Below, one piece after another: positions 10,513-22,700 of a stretch of 64,000 nt of DNA. The notes beneath the pieces were generated by a model that saw only the letters and a list, made by a program, of their open reading frames with translations, had not been told where the DNA came from and did no database searches. The first letter of the stretch is position 1. Each line of letters starts with the position of its first letter. This DNA is from Hyalella azteca. Lineage: Eukaryota; Arthropoda; Malacostraca; Amphipoda; Hyalellidae. Both the position numbers and the translations under genes were made by a program. The stretch lies in contig NW_025936059.1 of the NCBI RefSeq assembly GCF_000764305.2, positions 321,657-385,656 of the forward strand, written 5' to 3'.

Positions 10513-12000
10513 CACAGATTGCATTCACCTTTCAGATGTTCATATCAAAATAATCAGGATTAGAATTTTCCTACTTGCTTCTAAAATCTTGCAAACATGA
10601 CAAATTTTTAACGCAATTGGAATCTTGCTGCCCATGCCCGATTGTGCACTTTTGTTAACAATTAGATAGGAGGTAATTCATCTGGTGTAAATCTCGTGGT
10701 TCTGGAAATGGCGGGAAAGCCCTAGTTGTGGTCCTAATTCCTAAAGGTAGATGACTGTAAAATTCCACGCTTGCATCAAATTTGTTTCTGGAGCAATATG
10801 ATGGTCATTGGTCAACAAGCATAAACATTGCTCCTGCCTCCTGGTATGGTAGCTACTGTTGTTTTGCATGCCTGGCACTTGGCAGTGTCATTCATCTGAC
10901 TAATTTTCCAGGCTTCATCATTCATGGCTTTCATGCTTTGAACTTAGCGCAGATTTCACTTTTTTTATTTCACTGTGGAGTATGGAGTATGGACAGATGA
11001 GTCGACGGCAGTGGAATTATACTTTAAATCATTATTTATTTCGTGCACGAGTGCATCTTGATGATCTTGCAGTTGCAGGATTAGTGGCAATTTTTTGCAG
11101 CCTAAGCCATATGCGGAGTTCATTAAATGATTCAGGGGTTCAGGCGACAATATGAATACATCCAATTTGATCCAAAATCCAAAAAAGATGCTGCGCAGTG
11201 CGCAGTGCCGCAGTGCACCGCCGGTTCTGTTTATCTGTTATACCTAATCAATGTAAGTTGGAAATGATATTATTTACTATGCACAGTCCAGCACAGATTC
11301 AAGTTGTCTAGACTCATAGCTCCCTCAGGCCTCAACAGACTGAATTTATTTTGGCCTCCACGAGCATTCCAGGTGGAAATGAATGAGCGTTAAAGTCTTC
11401 CGTATTGCCCACGAGGCCACGACATCATCGACATGAAGTTTTACTCAACATGGACAGAAAGGGAATAGGGATGCATGCCAGAGGCCAGCATTGCCCAAGA
11501 CCAGCATATTTTTCATCCGCCTTTCCGTGCGTAAGCCTGCTAAAGGTAAAGGGCACTTAGGGCAGAGTAGACTAAGGGATTATATGTTAAAAGCCAATAG
11601 TACAAATCCCCTTCATGGAAATTAACCAGCAAGCTAATGAGAAGTAAGCCACTAATACAATCGCTCTACGCCGTATTGAAAACCGTCCAACAGCTCTATC
11701 CCATGCCGTCTAATCTAACCACGATTTTTGGTAAGCAACTCCCTACGCCATACCGCTGTTGATACACAGCCAGGGGTCGCCTGCCGAAGACCACCACTGC
11801 CCTGGATGTAATGGACTATCATGACTCGGTTGACTCCTGCCCTCCAGAACGTAGCCTTCAACACTTCTGGAAAATCATATAGGCAGCCGAAAGCCACCAG
11901 ACGGAACGAATCAATTGAATTAGACCAATCAGCCCTCAGGAGAAACAGCCGGCGATCGAATGGCTTAGCGTCGTCCGCCGTACCGCGAAAAAATTGTACA
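10513..12000. other. Repeat-derived sequence, no supported gene
   Basis: 10660-10740 resembles 54220-54300 (aattagatag-aggtaattca, then a gtggttctgg-like motif), extending the family C relationship. No gene or RNA is recognisable in the rest. Confidence 0.4.
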
Positions 12001-12020
12001 CCACTCGGACGTAGCGCACA

Positions 12021-12122
12021 GGCAGGTCTCTTTGTTCGCCAAACTATCCTCGTGCCGAGACGATGGGCCTTAAATCAGGCAGGTCTCTTTGTTCGCCAAA
12101 CTATCCTCGTGCCTAGATGATG
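12021..12122. repeat. 57-bp direct duplication, relative of the 27.8-kb hairpin
   Basis: Two units starting at 12021 and 12078 share ggcaggtctctttgttcgcc followed by aaactatcctcgtgcc and a gagacgatgggcc-type end. The same words occur at 27868-27910, where they form one arm of a hairpin. Confidence 0.85.
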
Positions 12123-12707
12123 GTCCTTCATTTAATCCTACGAATTCCACACTCTTGAATTTTTTTGCAGCTTAACTATGCTGATTGTCCAGCGATTCAG
12201 TCTCTGCCATGTCGTTAAAGAATCGCTTTCATCGTCCATCCGTGGTGAAATTATTATGCGCATCCTCGATCAGAAACCTCGCCAAGTTTTCTTCTTCTTG
12301 GAGAATATTTATATTGTGTCGACAAATTTATTCTTCGTATCGCTGGAAGGCAGTTTTCAGTGCTCCTATTTGAGCTATTTCGTTTGCTTTCCTTTCTTCA
12401 AGTTTTTTCTTTTACCTTCTTTCCTCGTAAACTATATTTTGGCTTTTTTTACGCCGGATTTTGGCTCTTTCTTACTGTTCTGGTGTGTAGGCCATTTTTC
12501 GTTCTTTGGAAGGCGCTTTGCACTTCGTGATCACCAGCGACTTATCAGGCAGAGTGGGTACCTTGGATACATATTAAACTAAAAAAGTTCACGGAAATAC
12601 GATAAAAAATCGTTTATTTCATTTAAATCTCGAAAATTACTGTTATATGTGATTTCGTTCAAAATTGTTCTGTATAGTTAGTTTTATTTCAATCGCGAGG
12701 TACTCTC
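12123..12707. other. No supported feature
   Basis: A 134-codon plus-strand frame at 12178-12582 is Phe-rich and low in complexity, with no recognisable domain. The opposite strand reads as a broken Lys/Glu-rich sequence that could be decayed retroelement, but I cannot name it. Confidence 0.3.
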
Positions 12708-13101
12708 ATGTCATTCATATTCAATATCACGATGGAGGGGAGAGGACGCGGGTGCCTGAGTTGCTCGACTGTTAACAACAGGAAGAGGACAGTTAGTTGT
12801 TCTTCGTGTGAGGGATGTTACCATCTCTCATGCGTAGGGCTGACTAGAGCGCAGGCAGACGCCTTCGGGCGTTGGCTGTGCCCGGAGTGCTTGGGTAGAG
12901 CCGGTGTCGGTATAGCAGAAAGACCCGTAGATTTCGACTTCTTGGGGTATGTTTCTCGGTGTTGTGCCAACGGTAGAGCACTGAAGAGAGTGCCCCGGGG
13001 AGCTGTGGTCTGCGCAGCGGATGCTCTGCAGAAACTGCTGGAGGCGGCGTTAAGTGAAGACAGTACTCCATTAGCGTGGGGTAGACTGCTGTCATTTGGG
13101 T
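12708..13101 (+). CDS. PHD-finger retroelement protein, 5' part, truncated by adapter
   Basis: An open frame from ATG 12708 runs for about 131 codons into the adapter at 13102. Residues about 15-55 form a PHD-like zinc finger: C-x2-C (CLSC), C-x2-C (CSSC), then CYHLSC, with WLCPEC closing. After it comes LKRVPRGAV and a segment ending WGRLLSFG, which recalls the region between zinc finger and reverse transcriptase in many invertebrate non-LTR polyproteins. A second ATG at 12732 could be the start. The reverse transcriptase itself is not present. A host PHD protein is less likely. The last residues before 13102 are genuine; anything beyond is chimeric. Confidence 0.6.
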
Positions 13102-13139
13102 CTGTCTCTTATACACATCTAGATGTGTATAAGAGACAG
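13102..13139. other. Library adapter: inverted Tn5 mosaic ends (junction 4)
   Basis: A perfect 38-bp junction. It truncates the PHD-retroelement frame on the left and joins it to an unrelated minisatellite on the right. Confidence 0.98.
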
Positions 13140-13305
13140 CCCCTACACTGACCAGGCTTCTTGCCCCTACACTGACCAGCATGGTGAGTTATTATACGTT
13201 ATGGCCTGCCTCCACCAGCGTGTACGTGTCGCATGGTGAGTGATTATACGTTATGGTCTGCCTCCACCAACGTGTACGTGTCTCATGGGGAGTAATTATA
13301 CGTTG
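13140..13305. repeat. Short tandem repeats after adapter
   Basis: Two copies of a unit with cccctacactgaccag, then three copies of an approximately 50-60-base unit with gtgattatacgttatggtct and gcctccaccaacgtgtacgt. Array length is uncertain because of the junction. Confidence 0.85.
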
Positions 13306-14143
13306 TCGGTCAACAAAAATCATCACAAAAAAAAAAAATTATCGAGTAATCGCTAAAAAATTATTGCAAATTAACAATTGCAAATATTTAGAAACATCCA
13401 GAATTTTGTTGGATTTATATACTGTTTCACATTGTCATCGATTATAATCAAACGCACGAATTCCAGACATTCACGGTTCTGAGTTGACGCCAACAAATGA
13501 AGTTGTGATTACATTCCAGTCTTTACAGCGAACGCTGGATATTATAGCTATTGTTTCCGTGCTATTATATTCCCGCTATCGAAATTACGCGTACAAATAA
13601 TTTATGTCATCGATGATTGCAATTATGTATACTATGTTGGTTTCAAATTTCTGGCGTTTAAATTAATATCATATCTAAGTATTGATTATGAAGCGAAGAC
13701 TTTTTGTGTGAAGAAATTTAATAAGATTTTTTTACACGNGGTGTAGGCCACCATCAGAGGCGTTAAGGTCGGGGCCCTGATCATTGACATGAAACCATTC
13801 CATGTTTTTAATTAATAAAATCAATTCCTTTTTTTTTTGTTGGAATGGTGAGTGTGGGAGGCCTTTAAAAAAAAATATCACGAATGTTTTCGTTTAAACT
13901 CTCATCCTCCCGCTCCTCGATAATAGGATTCCTTCAATTGGTTTATGATACGTTGCTATTCTCTCACTAGGAAAAATATTATATCTCGGGGGATGCCACA
14001 AAACGGAAAGTATCGGAGATACGCTCTAACACATGCTCTATAATAGTTAGCGCGTCGCCCTAAGAAATGATAGGAAATTTCTGGGCCTAAAAGTGTCCGA
14101 GCATATGCATGGATGTGTCCGAGCTCTGGATGCGAACGAGCAA
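13306..14143. other. No supported feature; one unresolved base
   Basis: AT-rich sequence with homopolymers and a single N at 13739, probably a scaffold join. No gene is recognised. Confidence 0.4.
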
Positions 14144-15233
14144 CAGCCCGACGCAAAAGGTTAGCCCCACATCATAACACATCGAGTTTTGCGATTTTTA
14201 TTGTGCAAATGGTGGCAAACGAATCGTCTTGGTCTCAGTAATCAAAATACAATAGACTGTAGTGAAAATGTAATTAGTAACGGAGAAAATGAAAAACACA
14301 TGTTTTTGCACCGACGCAAAAGGTTAGCCGACATTTTAGGCAAGACAAAACATACGTCAGCTATAAAATTAAAGGCTATTTACCGATATGCTCCCCGTTG
14401 GCTTTGTAGACATCCAAGCACCGCTTTTTCATGCTCTGAGACAATCTACGGAGGTAGTTGGGGTCCAGATTGGACCAGGCGGCTTGATTGGCCAACTCGA
14501 GTTCTTCCTTCGTGTCATACTGCTTCCCGCAGGCGTAGACGATCCCAGCCTTGTACCCCCCGACGTTCTCAATGGGATTCAAATCGGGGTACTTGGCTGG
14601 CAAGTCCATAACCCGGATTTTGACACGCTTGAAGAATGCCTTGGTCGTGCGCGCCGAATGGATTGAGGCATTATCTTGTTGGAAGATGGCGCCGCGGCGA
14701 ATTTGGTGGCGGATGACGGGAAGTAGATGATCCTCGAGCGTTTGGACATAGTCGCCCGCGCACTGGTTGCCTTCGAGGAAGACGAGCTCGCTCGTCCCGT
14801 TTGCATGAAAGGCCCCCCACACCATTACACTGCCCCCGCCATTTTGGCGGCTAAAAGCTGCCTTTGGATCATTCCTGCGGCAATGCCAGTAGTACTTCAG
14901 ACCATCTGGGCCATTCAAATTCCATTTCTTCTCATCAGGGAAGATGGTTTTGGCCCAGGTGTCATCACTAGTACTTGCATATTTTGTGCCCCAGGCGACC
15001 CTGGCATGCTTGTGAGCCTCGGTCAATTGGGGGGCCTTGTTCATCTTCACGTATTGGAAGATGCCGGAGGACGCGAGGGTGCGAGAGACGGTGGACTTGG
15101 AGACATTGAGCTCCAACTTTTGGACTAGTTTGGGCGAGCTCAAGTCGCCGGGCGCCGCAACTCGGAAGAGGCGACGCGTGAAACGGGCCGACATCTTCTT
15201 GGGACGGCCTTTAATTGGTGTGCCGCTTTCCGT
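14144..15233 (-). mobile_element. Tc1-type transposon copy 1, 5' truncated, with IR/DR end
   Basis: The transposase reads on the minus strand. The element's 3' end lies at 14144 (CAGCCCGACGCAAAAGGTTA). The same 18-base site cgacgcaaaaggttagcc occurs again at 14312-14329, 163 bp inside, which is an IR/DR arrangement with two transposase sites per end. The other end is missing: homology stops near 15233, where a 45-49-bp minisatellite begins. Confidence 0.9.
14376..15232 (-). pseudogene. Tc1-like transposase (DD34E), N-terminus missing
   Basis: An open frame of 272 codons from an internal ATG at 15194; the same frame is open back to about 15232. Visible parts, in order: GRPKK (AT-hook-like), a second helix-turn-helix region (SSPKLVQKLELNVSKSTVSR), then the catalytic core FPDEKKWNLNGPDG, SVMVWGAF, FQQDNASIHSA and DLNPIENVGG. 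There are 34 residues between the second Asp and the Glu, so the triad is DD34E as in Tc1. It ends at HIGK. The first helix-turn-helix (roughly 50-60 residues) is absent, so the protein should be inactive although the catalytic half is intact. Confidence 0.9.
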
Positions 15234-15239
15234 AGTTCA

Positions 15240-15450
15240 CGGGGTGAACTACCATACTGACCAAGTCCTATTGGAATACATAATTAATTAGCGTCCCATA
15301 CTGACCAAGTCCTATTGGAATACATAATTAGCGTCCCATACTGACCAAGTCCTATTGGAATACATAATTAGCGTCCCATACTCACCAAGTTCTATTGGAA
15401 TACATAATTAATTAGCGTCCCATACTGACCAAGTCCTATTGGAATACGAC
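15240..15450. repeat. 45-49-bp minisatellite at transposon edge
   Basis: About five units with ccatactgaccaagtcctat and tggaatacataatta, differing by presence or absence of one atta. It directly abuts the truncated Tc1 end, so expansion or a deletion here may have removed the left end of the transposon. Confidence 0.92.
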
Positions 15451-17030
15451 ATCCAAAATTGTGGACCAGCAGCAGGCTCAGTGACACTATGAATAATTAC
15501 ATACAATCGTGCCTTAAAGATAATGATCAAATTCAAAGGTTCAAACATTTTATTTCAGACTAGTAGTGAATGAATGAAGCAGGATTTTCAATCTTGATAG
15601 GATAGGTATTCTTGGAGCCGGGACTGAGGAAATGCACAGTCATAGCAAAATAAGGCTGTAACCGCGTCAATGTACAGCGGCAACAGGTAATTTTGGAGGG
15701 TCTGCGTCGCCACCAGCTACGAACCAGGTTGTTTCATACTGTAAAGAATATATAAATTGAATAAATGGACTATACAAACAACAGTAAAGGCAATAAATCA
15801 GAGTACTAAATTCAATTGAGGTAAAGTAAATAAATAACATTCACCTGAGATTTAATTGCCTCAGTGTGCTATAACGCACTTTCAGGAAGAATTGAATTTA
15901 AGGAAAAAAAGAAGAAATCAGTTGAAGATGGACGCTTCAGACAGAAGTAAAGTAAGAATAGTTGGAGATTGATTCGTTTGAAGTAAGGTCAAAGTTTGAA
16001 GGATTTGGCGTGAACTCTTAAATAGAGCATTAGTTAGAGCCGCATCCACTTGAATTTGAATAGTTAAAGTTTTTACATTTATAATAAATTGAATTGAACT
16101 GAAGTCTGAAGCGTCGCACACGATAATTAAGCATAGATTTGAGCAACTTAACAAAACGAAAGAAAATCGGGCACTCAAACCAAGGAATAGATAAATCACA
16201 GAACTTAGGAAGAAATTTAGACTTAGGGTTTAAATGTTGGTGCTGTAGCGGCGGCGAACATCAGGTTGTCTGGAGATCACACAATTTAAGTCTTTCTACT
16301 GTGGTGTATCAGTGCGTACTATACTTGATTTCCGGAAACCTGGTTCTGACTTTATCTACCCTAATATTAAACTTACCCTAGATTGAACTAAATCTAAATC
16401 TTATCCTAGCGAAACAACGTAAGCAATATGTACAAAATTGAGCAACGGTGGGAAATTTCCCACAACACCTGTAGTGTTGCACTGCACAGCTTCTCGCCTC
16501 CCAGGCCAGCGGTCATTTCGGTTACTTATGCACAGCCTTCGTCTCAAATGATTTTCTTGTTCCCTGTGAAATTAAACAACTTATCAATCTTTTTCATTAG
16601 AAAGCGAGTTAATTCATGTCTTGTGTTCAAACCTGGAGATACAATGGGTTTAAGCACATGCGCCAGAAAATCATATATCACGTTATTTTTCATATAAACT
16701 ATTTGAAGGAAGGATACAGATATTAATATAAGATGTTAAATGTGTTTAAAGATGAGGAGTTTATTTTGCTACAATCTCAACTGGATAGAGATAACCTCAG
16801 AAAACTTAGAGGGGTGCTGTAAATATAATAGAATGAAATCATTAATGATGATGAAAAGTAAGTTACCCAACAACGTGAGGCTGAAATACTCACTGGAATC
16901 TGTCTAAGTAACAAGGTTGCAGTTCAGAGCTGTCAAAATTTTGAAGGGGTCAAACAATATTTCCGATGGTCGCGAGTTGAGATCTTTGACTACAGAGCGA
17001 CTCGCATACCTGCTGGAGGGCTGGAGATAG
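15451..17030. other. No supported gene
   Basis: Ordinary AT-rich sequence. Short frames at 15918-16199 (minus), 16139-16381 and 16428-16697 (plus) lack any recognisable domain or splice partner. Confidence 0.4.
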
Positions 17031-17035
17031 TGTTC

Positions 17036-17092
17036 AATAGTGTTCTATAGTGTTCTATAGTGTTCTATAGTGTTCAATAGTGTTCAATAGGA
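17036..17092. repeat. 10-bp tandem repeat (tgttcaatag / tgttctatag)
   Basis: Six units of a decamer, some with c-a-a and some with c-t-a. The same decamer forms the large array at 55792-56118, almost 39 kb away. Confidence 0.93.
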
Positions 17093-17133
17093 GACGCACT
17101 GACCTCCCGGCATTTACTAGCTGCTGCGAAGAT

Positions 17134-17283
17134 CAGGGCCTATACTTTCAAAAAAAGTTAAGAGATCGTAAGTTCATCTGCCAATCATTGACGGCCTTTC
17201 AATCAAAATTCACCAATCATAGACAAGAAAATAGAGCGTAAATACTTACGTTCACTTAGCGAGTTTCGAAAGTACAGGCCCAG
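17134..17283 (-). mobile_element. 150-bp MITE family A, copy 3
   Basis: Ends CAGGGCCTATACTTTCAAAA and TTCGAAAGTACAGGCCCAG. The core palindrome is mutated here (gtaaatacttac). Confidence 0.86.
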
Positions 17284-17770
17284 AGGAATCGATCCCTGTC
17301 AGAGAACTGAACTTGTTTCAAATTACAGAGACATGGTCTTGTTATATTTCCAGAATCTTCATATATCACATCATAAATTAGTGTTGAAACTTTTTCGGTC
17401 CAAGGTCATTTAGCAGTTCATCAATATTCTCAGTCATGGCTCATGGGTTAGTAAAAATACTCATATTCCATGCATTTCTTATTTGCAAAAGTATTTATCA
17501 CGGACATAAATGTAGTATTTATGGACATAAATGTTATTAAGCTTCAATACATTTTATTCAGTTATTTTGCCACTGGACCAACAATCGAAAACACTTAGAG
17601 AATGCCATGACAGATATTTAATATAATTAGTTATTTTTTCCTCGAAACTGATGCTGGTGTATGGCTCATTTAGACTCTCCATAAAAATTGTAATATTTCC
17701 AGTTTATGATGTATTAGTTCCTTAAAGCGACGTGCATTTGATGCTTTAGTTTGTTTCATTTTGTGATCAC
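17284..17770. other. No supported feature
   Basis: AT-rich sequence. I see no gene, RNA or repeat in it. Confidence 0.4.
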
Positions 17771-17774
17771 ACGC

Positions 17775-17932
17775 CCATACCAATATAGGTAACTCTATCC
17801 AGCATATTACCACTATATAGGTAACTGTATCCAACCTATTACCACTGTATAGGTAACTGTATCCAACCTATTACCACTATATAGGTAACTGTATCCAAGC
17901 TATAACCACAACATAGGTAACTGTATTCAACG
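17775..17932. repeat. About 33-bp minisatellite
   Basis: About five units with aggtaactgtatccaaccta followed by ttaccactatat. Copies diverge by several bases. Confidence 0.9.
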
Positions 17933-18534
17933 TATTACTTCTGTAATTTAAACTTTCTTCTGCAATATTTTTTATATTTAGTATAGAAATGTAGAGGCAA
18001 ACATCACAACGATAACTACTGATAATTTTCAAACTGACTTTCGACGGTATTTGATTAAGAGAATGGCCACATGCACTTGGGGAGTGCAAAAAAACTACGA
18101 AATTTTTGCCTTAATTACAAGTCTAAAATTAAATTCTGCATATTTCTTCACAGCTGCTGAAATTTATAGGGCAACTGTTTGCATTATCAGGCATATGTGT
18201 TTGCATTATCAGAAAATAATTTTAACGACTTATTTAATAACTTATATTAATGATTTAAGCCCCAATTCTGAAGCTCCACAAAATACTTCAGTCAGTATCC
18301 CGTAATTTCCGTGTTCATTTTTCAATTTCTTATTCTTAAATGACGAACACATCCCTCATACTTTAAATACCTTAAGCTGAACACCTTCATCCTGGTGTTC
18401 GCGGTGAGTGTAGACAGTCACGATTTTACGGCGTTCAATAAATCGTTGTTTCTCTCAATAATTTGGTAAGTCCAACGAGCCACATTAATCGGTTAAAGTT
18501 TTAAATAATATTCATGTGATAAATTTCTTGCTAT

Positions 18535-18775
18535 CAGTGAGATTATACCTGTGAGGCACATGGTGCAACAGTGATTAGTATGATTATACCAGTGAGGCAC
18601 ATGGGCGCAAACAGTGATTAGTATGATTATACCAGTGAGGCACATGGTGCAAACAGTGATTAGTATGATTATGCCAGTGAGGCACATGGGCGCAAACAGT
18701 GATTAGTATGATTATACCAGTGAGGCACATGGGCGCAAACAGTGATTAGTATGATTATACCAGTGAGGCACATGG
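18535..18775. repeat. About 43-bp minisatellite, cut by adapter
   Basis: Five to six units of gtgattagtatgattatacc plus agtgaggcacatggg(c)gcaaaca. A reverse-complement stretch of the same array occurs at about 44800-44877, also ending at an adapter, so the two are probably pieces of one locus split by the assembly. Confidence 0.93.
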
Positions 18776-18813
18776 CTGTCTCTTATACACATCTAGATGT
18801 GTATAAGAGACAG
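18776..18813. other. Library adapter: inverted Tn5 mosaic ends (junction 5)
   Basis: A perfect 38-bp junction joining the 43-bp minisatellite to a LINE 3' fragment. Confidence 0.98.
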
Positions 18814-18970
18814 GCCTTGTCTAGTCTGTTCTTGAACGCGTTCATACTCGGAGCGTCAACAATATCTTCAGGGAGGCTGTTCCACATGTCAGTGACTCGA
18901 AGCGAGAAGAAATGTTGTCGCGTGGATAAGTTGAACCGCAGTTTTTTTAGTTTATAGCTGTGGCCCCTGG
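18814..18970 (-). mobile_element. Non-LTR retrotransposon reverse transcriptase, C-terminal fragment
   Basis: The minus strand encodes a segment with LSTRQHFFSLRVTDMWNSLP, then EDIVDAPSMNAFKNRLD. The pattern FFSxRVxxxWNSLP followed by A-P-S-x-x-x-FK is the conserved C-terminal tail of many arthropod non-LTR reverse transcriptase polyproteins. It is cut by the adapter at 18813. A related copy is at 35690-35960. Confidence 0.75.
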
Positions 18971-19078
18971 TGTTGGTTCTTGGTCTAAAACAATTTCAAT
19001 TAAAATACAGTGAATTTATCGGCATTTTCTCTACTGACCTAAACTCGATATTTCTCTCTAGCTACAGCCGAATGTAAG

Positions 19079-19096
19079 GTCACTCTTAGGAGTGAC
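19079..19096. repeat. 18-bp palindrome GTCACTC-TTAG-GAGTGAC (unit 1)
   Basis: Perfect 7-bp arms around a TTAG loop, and conserved at 21182-21199 in unit 2. The same arms with a different loop (GCAT) recur about 1.04 kb further on. Confidence 0.85.
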
Positions 19097-20126
19097 GTTG
19101 AAAATAAGAAACAAGAAGTGACAAGAATATTTAAGGGACATATTTCGTCCAATACTGGAGAAGCTAAATCACGCGCGGACAAAGTTTAAATAGTTTTCCA
19201 TGGTCGTCATCGCATTAATACTCTCCACATACAGAAAACTGATAAACGGTTTAAAATACAATTTCTCCTGTAATTTTTAATAATTTCTCTCGATAATTTT
19301 TTACTCATCTGTCGTCCCTGAGAAAATTGTGTTTTACCTCCAAAAATCGTATACAATATTATTTTTATAAATATACTGCGAAAGTAGCGGAAATATTTTC
19401 TATGTTTTTTCACTCTTGTGTGATATACAATATAAATTTTTCTGACTGTTGTTTTCCTGGTAACTCTAGTTTCGAAAAATATTTCGTAATTTTATAATAT
19501 AAAAAATTTTCAATCTACCATAAAACCGATTGTTTTGCACAGTTTAGCACCCCGTCATGTTTAATCTTCTACCGAAGATACCCATCATCGCGATAATATT
19601 TTCTACGGTAGTCACGTAAAAAAGTTATTGAATAGAAACATAAGTAAAACAGAAAATTTGTCTCCAAACATATTATAACTGTAATAATTTGTTTTCATCA
19701 GAAAGCCAAGCATTTATATCAAATTACCACTCAGTTCATTCTCGGATAGCTTGCCTTCTTGTGTCTGCGATTTCCTGAGCAGACTAGCGGGGCTCCAAGC
19801 CTGGATTCGGGTTCGCTGAGTAGCAGGCGTCATCGATGAACAATCCGATTGCTTTAGTTTGCCATAAAATAAATTCATCAAGCTACATCGAACCATTAAA
19901 GTTAAAGGTAGATTATGCCATCAGTTTATTCAAAATTCTGGTTAATTCTTCATCATCAATCTTGATGCGGATGGAATTTTTGAGTGTTTGTACATGATTC
20001 GTCTCTTAATGCGATTAGTCGATGATTTTACACTAAGAACTTAGTGTACTTTCTACGGTCGTGAGAACCGTTCCATAAGTTAGGAATAATCCCATTTGCC
20101 TTTCCGCAATCAAAGATATTTTTCAC

Positions 20127-20144
20127 GTCACTCGCATGAGTGAC
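20127..20144. repeat. 18-bp palindrome GTCACTC-GCAT-GAGTGAC (unit 1)
   Basis: Perfect 7-bp arms identical to those at 19079, with a GCAT loop. Its partner in unit 2 is at 22213-22230. Confidence 0.85.
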
Positions 20145-21181
20145 CTAGTAGTCTAAGACGTAAAATGTAACTAGATTGAAAGTCTAGGCAGAACAATGAG
20201 ACTAGCATCGTTGGATGTATGAGAAAGCAGTAGAAAACTAGTTTATGGACTGTTGACAAACTAAGTCTCAAACAAGTCATATGGATAAATGGGGCTCAAA
20301 TAAAAAATTGCCGAGGTATTTAATTAAAAAAAATGCCAATATAAGTTTATGATTTTTTAATGAAACGTTTCAGAGTCCAGCTCCTTCTTCATTTAACAAT
20401 TTTAATTAATCAAATGCAATATACTTGAATTATTGGCAATTATTAATTGAGTTGCGAATTAATATAATCTTTTATCATTAATCATATCATTGGTTAATAA
20501 TTAATTGGTTAATAGTGCAGGCACGCTACGTCAACTGTAAGATAGCATTAGAAAGCCAGTCTTTAGATTAATTAAAGTTTGTCGATCTCAATGAACTCTA
20601 TCATAATGACCGAACAAACATTATTGAAGAATGATTGTTTGAATTGAAAATTCACAAGAAATTTATGGCAAAGAATCGGTCAGTGTAAAGTGATTATGTT
20701 TTCAGTTCAATGCTACGATTATGAATTTTTTCAATGTCCATAACTCAAAAAATTCAATAATACATGTATAGTCAGTCGCTACGACTGAATTTGCAAGAAA
20801 AGGAGTAAAAATAAATGTAATTAATTATTTTCTTCACTAACTTTGCCCTTCATTAACCACTTCAAGTTTTCATCTCTCGTGCAAAGTGAATCGTAATCAT
20901 TAATAAGGCCTAAGTGAATTATTAACTGCTGTTGGAGTGTTCAAAACCGGTGGAGTCTCCGACAAGTGTTCAATTATAATATTCTGACTTGACATTATCT
21001 CTGTACCTAACTTCTTCGTCAACGAGAAATTTAAACATTGTTTGACGTTAATAATTGTTTGAAACGGCCTTCATGCGAAACTAGATTGCTGAGGCTTGTT
21101 TCGTGCGAAAAACAATCAATGTCATTGAAAGTCGTGAAGGCCTAAACGCGATATTTCCCTCTAGCTACAGCCGCATGTAAG

Positions 21182-21199
21182 GTCACTCTTAGGAGTGAC
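21182..21199. repeat. 18-bp palindrome GTCACTC-TTAG-GAGTGAC (unit 2)
   Basis: Identical to the one at 19079, although surrounding sequence has diverged. Confidence 0.85.
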
Positions 21200-22212
21200 G
21201 TTAAAAATAAGAAACAAGAAGTGACAAGAATATTTAAGGGACATATTTCGTCCAATACTGGAGACGCGAAATCACGCACGGACAAAGTTTAAATAGTTTT
21301 CCATAGTAGTTATCGAATTAACACTCTCCACATTCAGGAAACTGATGAACAGTTTAAATACGATTCATCCCATAATTTTTAATATTTTATCACGATAATT
21401 CTTCAACTCATTCCTGAGAAAAGTGTATTTTACTTCCAAAAATCGTGAACAAATAATTATTTATATATATATATACTGCGAAAGTAGCTGAAATATTTTC
21501 TGATTTTTTTTTACTCTCCTATATATGGAACACAATATAAATTTTTGCGACTGTTATTTTCCCGATAATTCTAGTTTCAAAACATATTTCATAATTTTAT
21601 AATATAATGGAATATCAATATACCCGACAACCAATTGTTTTGCACAGTTTAGTATTCCATCATGTTTTATCTCTACCGAAGACACCCATAATGGCGATAA
21701 TATATTCTACGGGAGTCACGTAGAAAACAAATTTTTAACAGTAACAAAAGTAAAACAAAAAATGTGTACTCAAACATATAATTTAAATTATTCGTTCTCA
21801 TCAGAAAGTCAAGCATTTATATCAAATTACCATTCAGCTCATTCTCGGATAGCTTGCCTTCGTGTATGTCTGAGCAGACCAGCGGGGCTCAAAGCCTGTA
21901 TTCGGGTTCAATACAATAGCAGTAATTCAGTGTTTGGGAAATATCACAATTACTAAAGTTTGCCATACAATTTATTCAAAAAGCTATATAGGAACATTGA
22001 AGCTGAAAATGGGTTGTGTTCATCAGTTCATTTTTTCATCACAATATTGTTCATCATTTCATTCATTTGAGTGAAATTTTTGGAGGTATATGGATGATTC
22101 ATCTCTTAATGAAATTAGTTAATGTTTTTACAATAAACTCTTAGTACAATTTCTGCGGTAGTAAGTCAGCTTACCACAAGTTCGTCTTCTTCTTCTTTTG
22201 GATATTTTTGAC

Positions 22213-22230
22213 GTCACTCGCATGAGTGAC
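22213..22230. repeat. 18-bp palindrome GTCACTC-GCAT-GAGTGAC (unit 2)
   Basis: Identical to the one at 20127. Confidence 0.85.
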
Positions 22231-22700
22231 CTAATAATCTCATAGTCTCATAGAAAAGATTTAATTAACTGTGTTGACCTACTAATCTCATCGAAAAGAT
22301 TTAACTGTGATAATATCTAGGAAGAATGCTGAGACTAGCATCGTTGGTTTTATGACAAAGCATTAGTAAGCTAGTTAATGGACATAGATTATGATCGATT
22401 TACACGTAAACTTTCAAAGCATTACTCTATACACACGAAGTTTCGAGCAAATATTATGGACAACTGAAGCTCAAATCAAAATTACGCAGGAATTTGATCA
22501 AAAAACTGCTAATATAAATTCATATTTTAATTAAACGTTTCAAAGTCATGTTCCCTCTTCATCTATAAATTTTAATCAATCAAGAGTAATATACTTGAAT
22601 TATTAGCAATTAATACTCGAGTTGTAAATCAATATAATCTTTTATCAATAATTATATCAGTGATAACAATCGGTATTTACCTCTGTTTTATGCCCAGTAT

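Larger units (their letters stand above)
19050..22700. repeat. Diverged 2.1-kb tandem duplication
   Basis: Unit 1 (about 19050-21150) and unit 2 (about 21150-22700) share long colinear words: ttctctctagctacagcc-type start, gaaacaagaagtgacaagaa, catttatatcaaattacca, cgtcactcgcatgagtgacc. Anchors are 2103 and 2086 bp apart, so copies drifted by indels. Partial further relatives of the unit ends lie at 18990-19030 and 23465-23570. There is no coding capacity. Confidence 0.88.

Noticed and set aside
16428..16697. Small protein of 89 codons
   Set aside because: No domain, no splice partners, composition like surrounding non-coding sequence.
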